From the NCBI GenBank assembly GCA_950097015.1, contig CATNEN010000003.1, positions 15,608,501 to 15,672,500 of the forward strand: DNA of 64,000 bases, written 5' to 3'. Shown here in pieces: positions 63,244 through 64,000 of this stretch. The stretch is from Macrostomum hystrix (lineage: Eukaryota > Platyhelminthes > Macrostomidae). The notes beneath the pieces are model-generated. The model saw nothing but the letters and a program-made list of their open reading frames with translations. It did no database searches and had not been told where the DNA came from. The position numbers were made by a program, and so were the translations under genes. Position 1 is the first letter of the stretch; each line of letters opens with the position of its first letter.

Positions 63244-64000
63244 GGATCGTCGGTCATCGATTGTTTATGATAGGATCGTCGATTGATTAGGATGGGATCG
63301 ACGATTGATTAGGATGGGATCGTCGATTGTTTAGGATGGGATCGTCGATTGTTTAGGATGGGATCGTCGATTGCTTAGGATGGGATCGTCGATTGTTTAG
63401 GATGGGATCGTCGATTGTTTAGGATAGGATCGTCGATTGTTTAGGATGGGATCGTCGATTGTTTAGGATGGGATCGTCGATTGTTTAGGATGGGATCGTC
63501 GATTGTTTAGGATGGGATCGTCGATTGTTTAGGATGGGATCGTCGATTGTTTAGGATGGGATCGTCGATTGTTTAGGATGGGATCGTCGATTGTTTAGGA
63601 TGGGATCGTCGATTGTTTAGGATGGGATCGTCGATTGTTTAGGATGGGATCGTCGATTGTTTAGGATGGGATCGTCGATTGTTTAGGATGGGATCGTCGA
63701 TTGTTTAGGATGGGATCGTCGATTGTTTAGGATGGGATCGTCGATTGTTTAGGATGGGATCGTCGATTGTTTAGGATGGGATCGTCGATTGTTTAGGATG
63801 GGATCGTCGATTGTTTAGGATGGGATCGTCGATTGTTTAGGATAGGATCGTCGATTGTTTAGGATGGGATCGTCGATTGTTTAGGATGGGATCGTCGATT
63901 GATTAGGATGGGATCGTCGATTGTTTAGGATGGGATCGACGATTGTTTAGGATGGGATCGTCGATTGTTTAGGATAGGATCGTCGATTGTTTAGGATGGG
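63244..64000. repeat. 22-bp minisatellite GGATCGTCGATTGTTTAGGATG
   Basis: At least 34 highly homogeneous units, running off the window end. ATCGTCGAT is nearly palindromic. Confidence 0.97.

Overview
The window is eukaryotic, most likely nuclear DNA of an invertebrate animal. The signs are a prostanoid-type 7TM receptor exon ending at a splice donor, a cytosolic-type sulfotransferase, a Ras-like GTPase, a PC4/SUB1-domain gene with a TATA box, decayed piggyBac and hAT-type DNA transposons, and no bacterial gene packing. A free-living flatworm or other lophotrochozoan would fit, but the species cannot be named from this sequence. Tandem minisatellites (units of about 11 to 97 bp) fill very roughly a third of the window.

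Layout. 1-5.5 kb: two doubtful coding traces, a decayed hAT-type MITE swollen by a CTCTCC minisatellite, and a broken piggyBac element with its right TTAA end. 5.5-10.2 kb: a collapsed copy of the giant gene found further on, then a small inverted repeat with a 16-bp satellite at its centre and another copy of that satellite at its right edge. 10.55-38.3 kb: the centrepiece, a large imperfect palindrome. Its arms (about 10.55-21.69 and 28.51-38.30 kb) each carry the same giant intronless gene, an ATG-less membrane-segment ORF and the same MITE. The spacer of about 6.8 kb holds a second, nested inverted repeat, a possible LTR remnant and an 8-bp-TSD hAT MITE. 38.3-43.1 kb: a third, nonsense-mutated gene fragment that runs into a 3.9-kb 16-bp satellite. 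43.1-64 kb: ordinary host genes (PC4-like, sulfotransferase, Ras-like GTPase, prostanoid-type receptor exon) set as islands among many minisatellite arrays.

The giant gene encodes 3,094 aa (left arm, minus strand) and 2,549 aa (right arm, plus strand). In order, the protein has a PD-(D/E)XK/NERD-like nuclease, an SF1 (UvrD/Schlafen-like) helicase core, and then five ubiquitin-specific-protease-like lobes separated by glutamine/proline-rich repeats. All three recognisable USP Cys boxes lack the catalytic cysteine in both copies. A nuclease-helicase joined to a chain of dead deubiquitinase folds, amplified in palindromes, is the best candidate here for an undescribed system. A nucleic-acid sensor or effector with ubiquitin-binding modules, or a selfish multicopy gene, are inferences only.

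The host genes show no obvious functional link with one another or with the giant gene.
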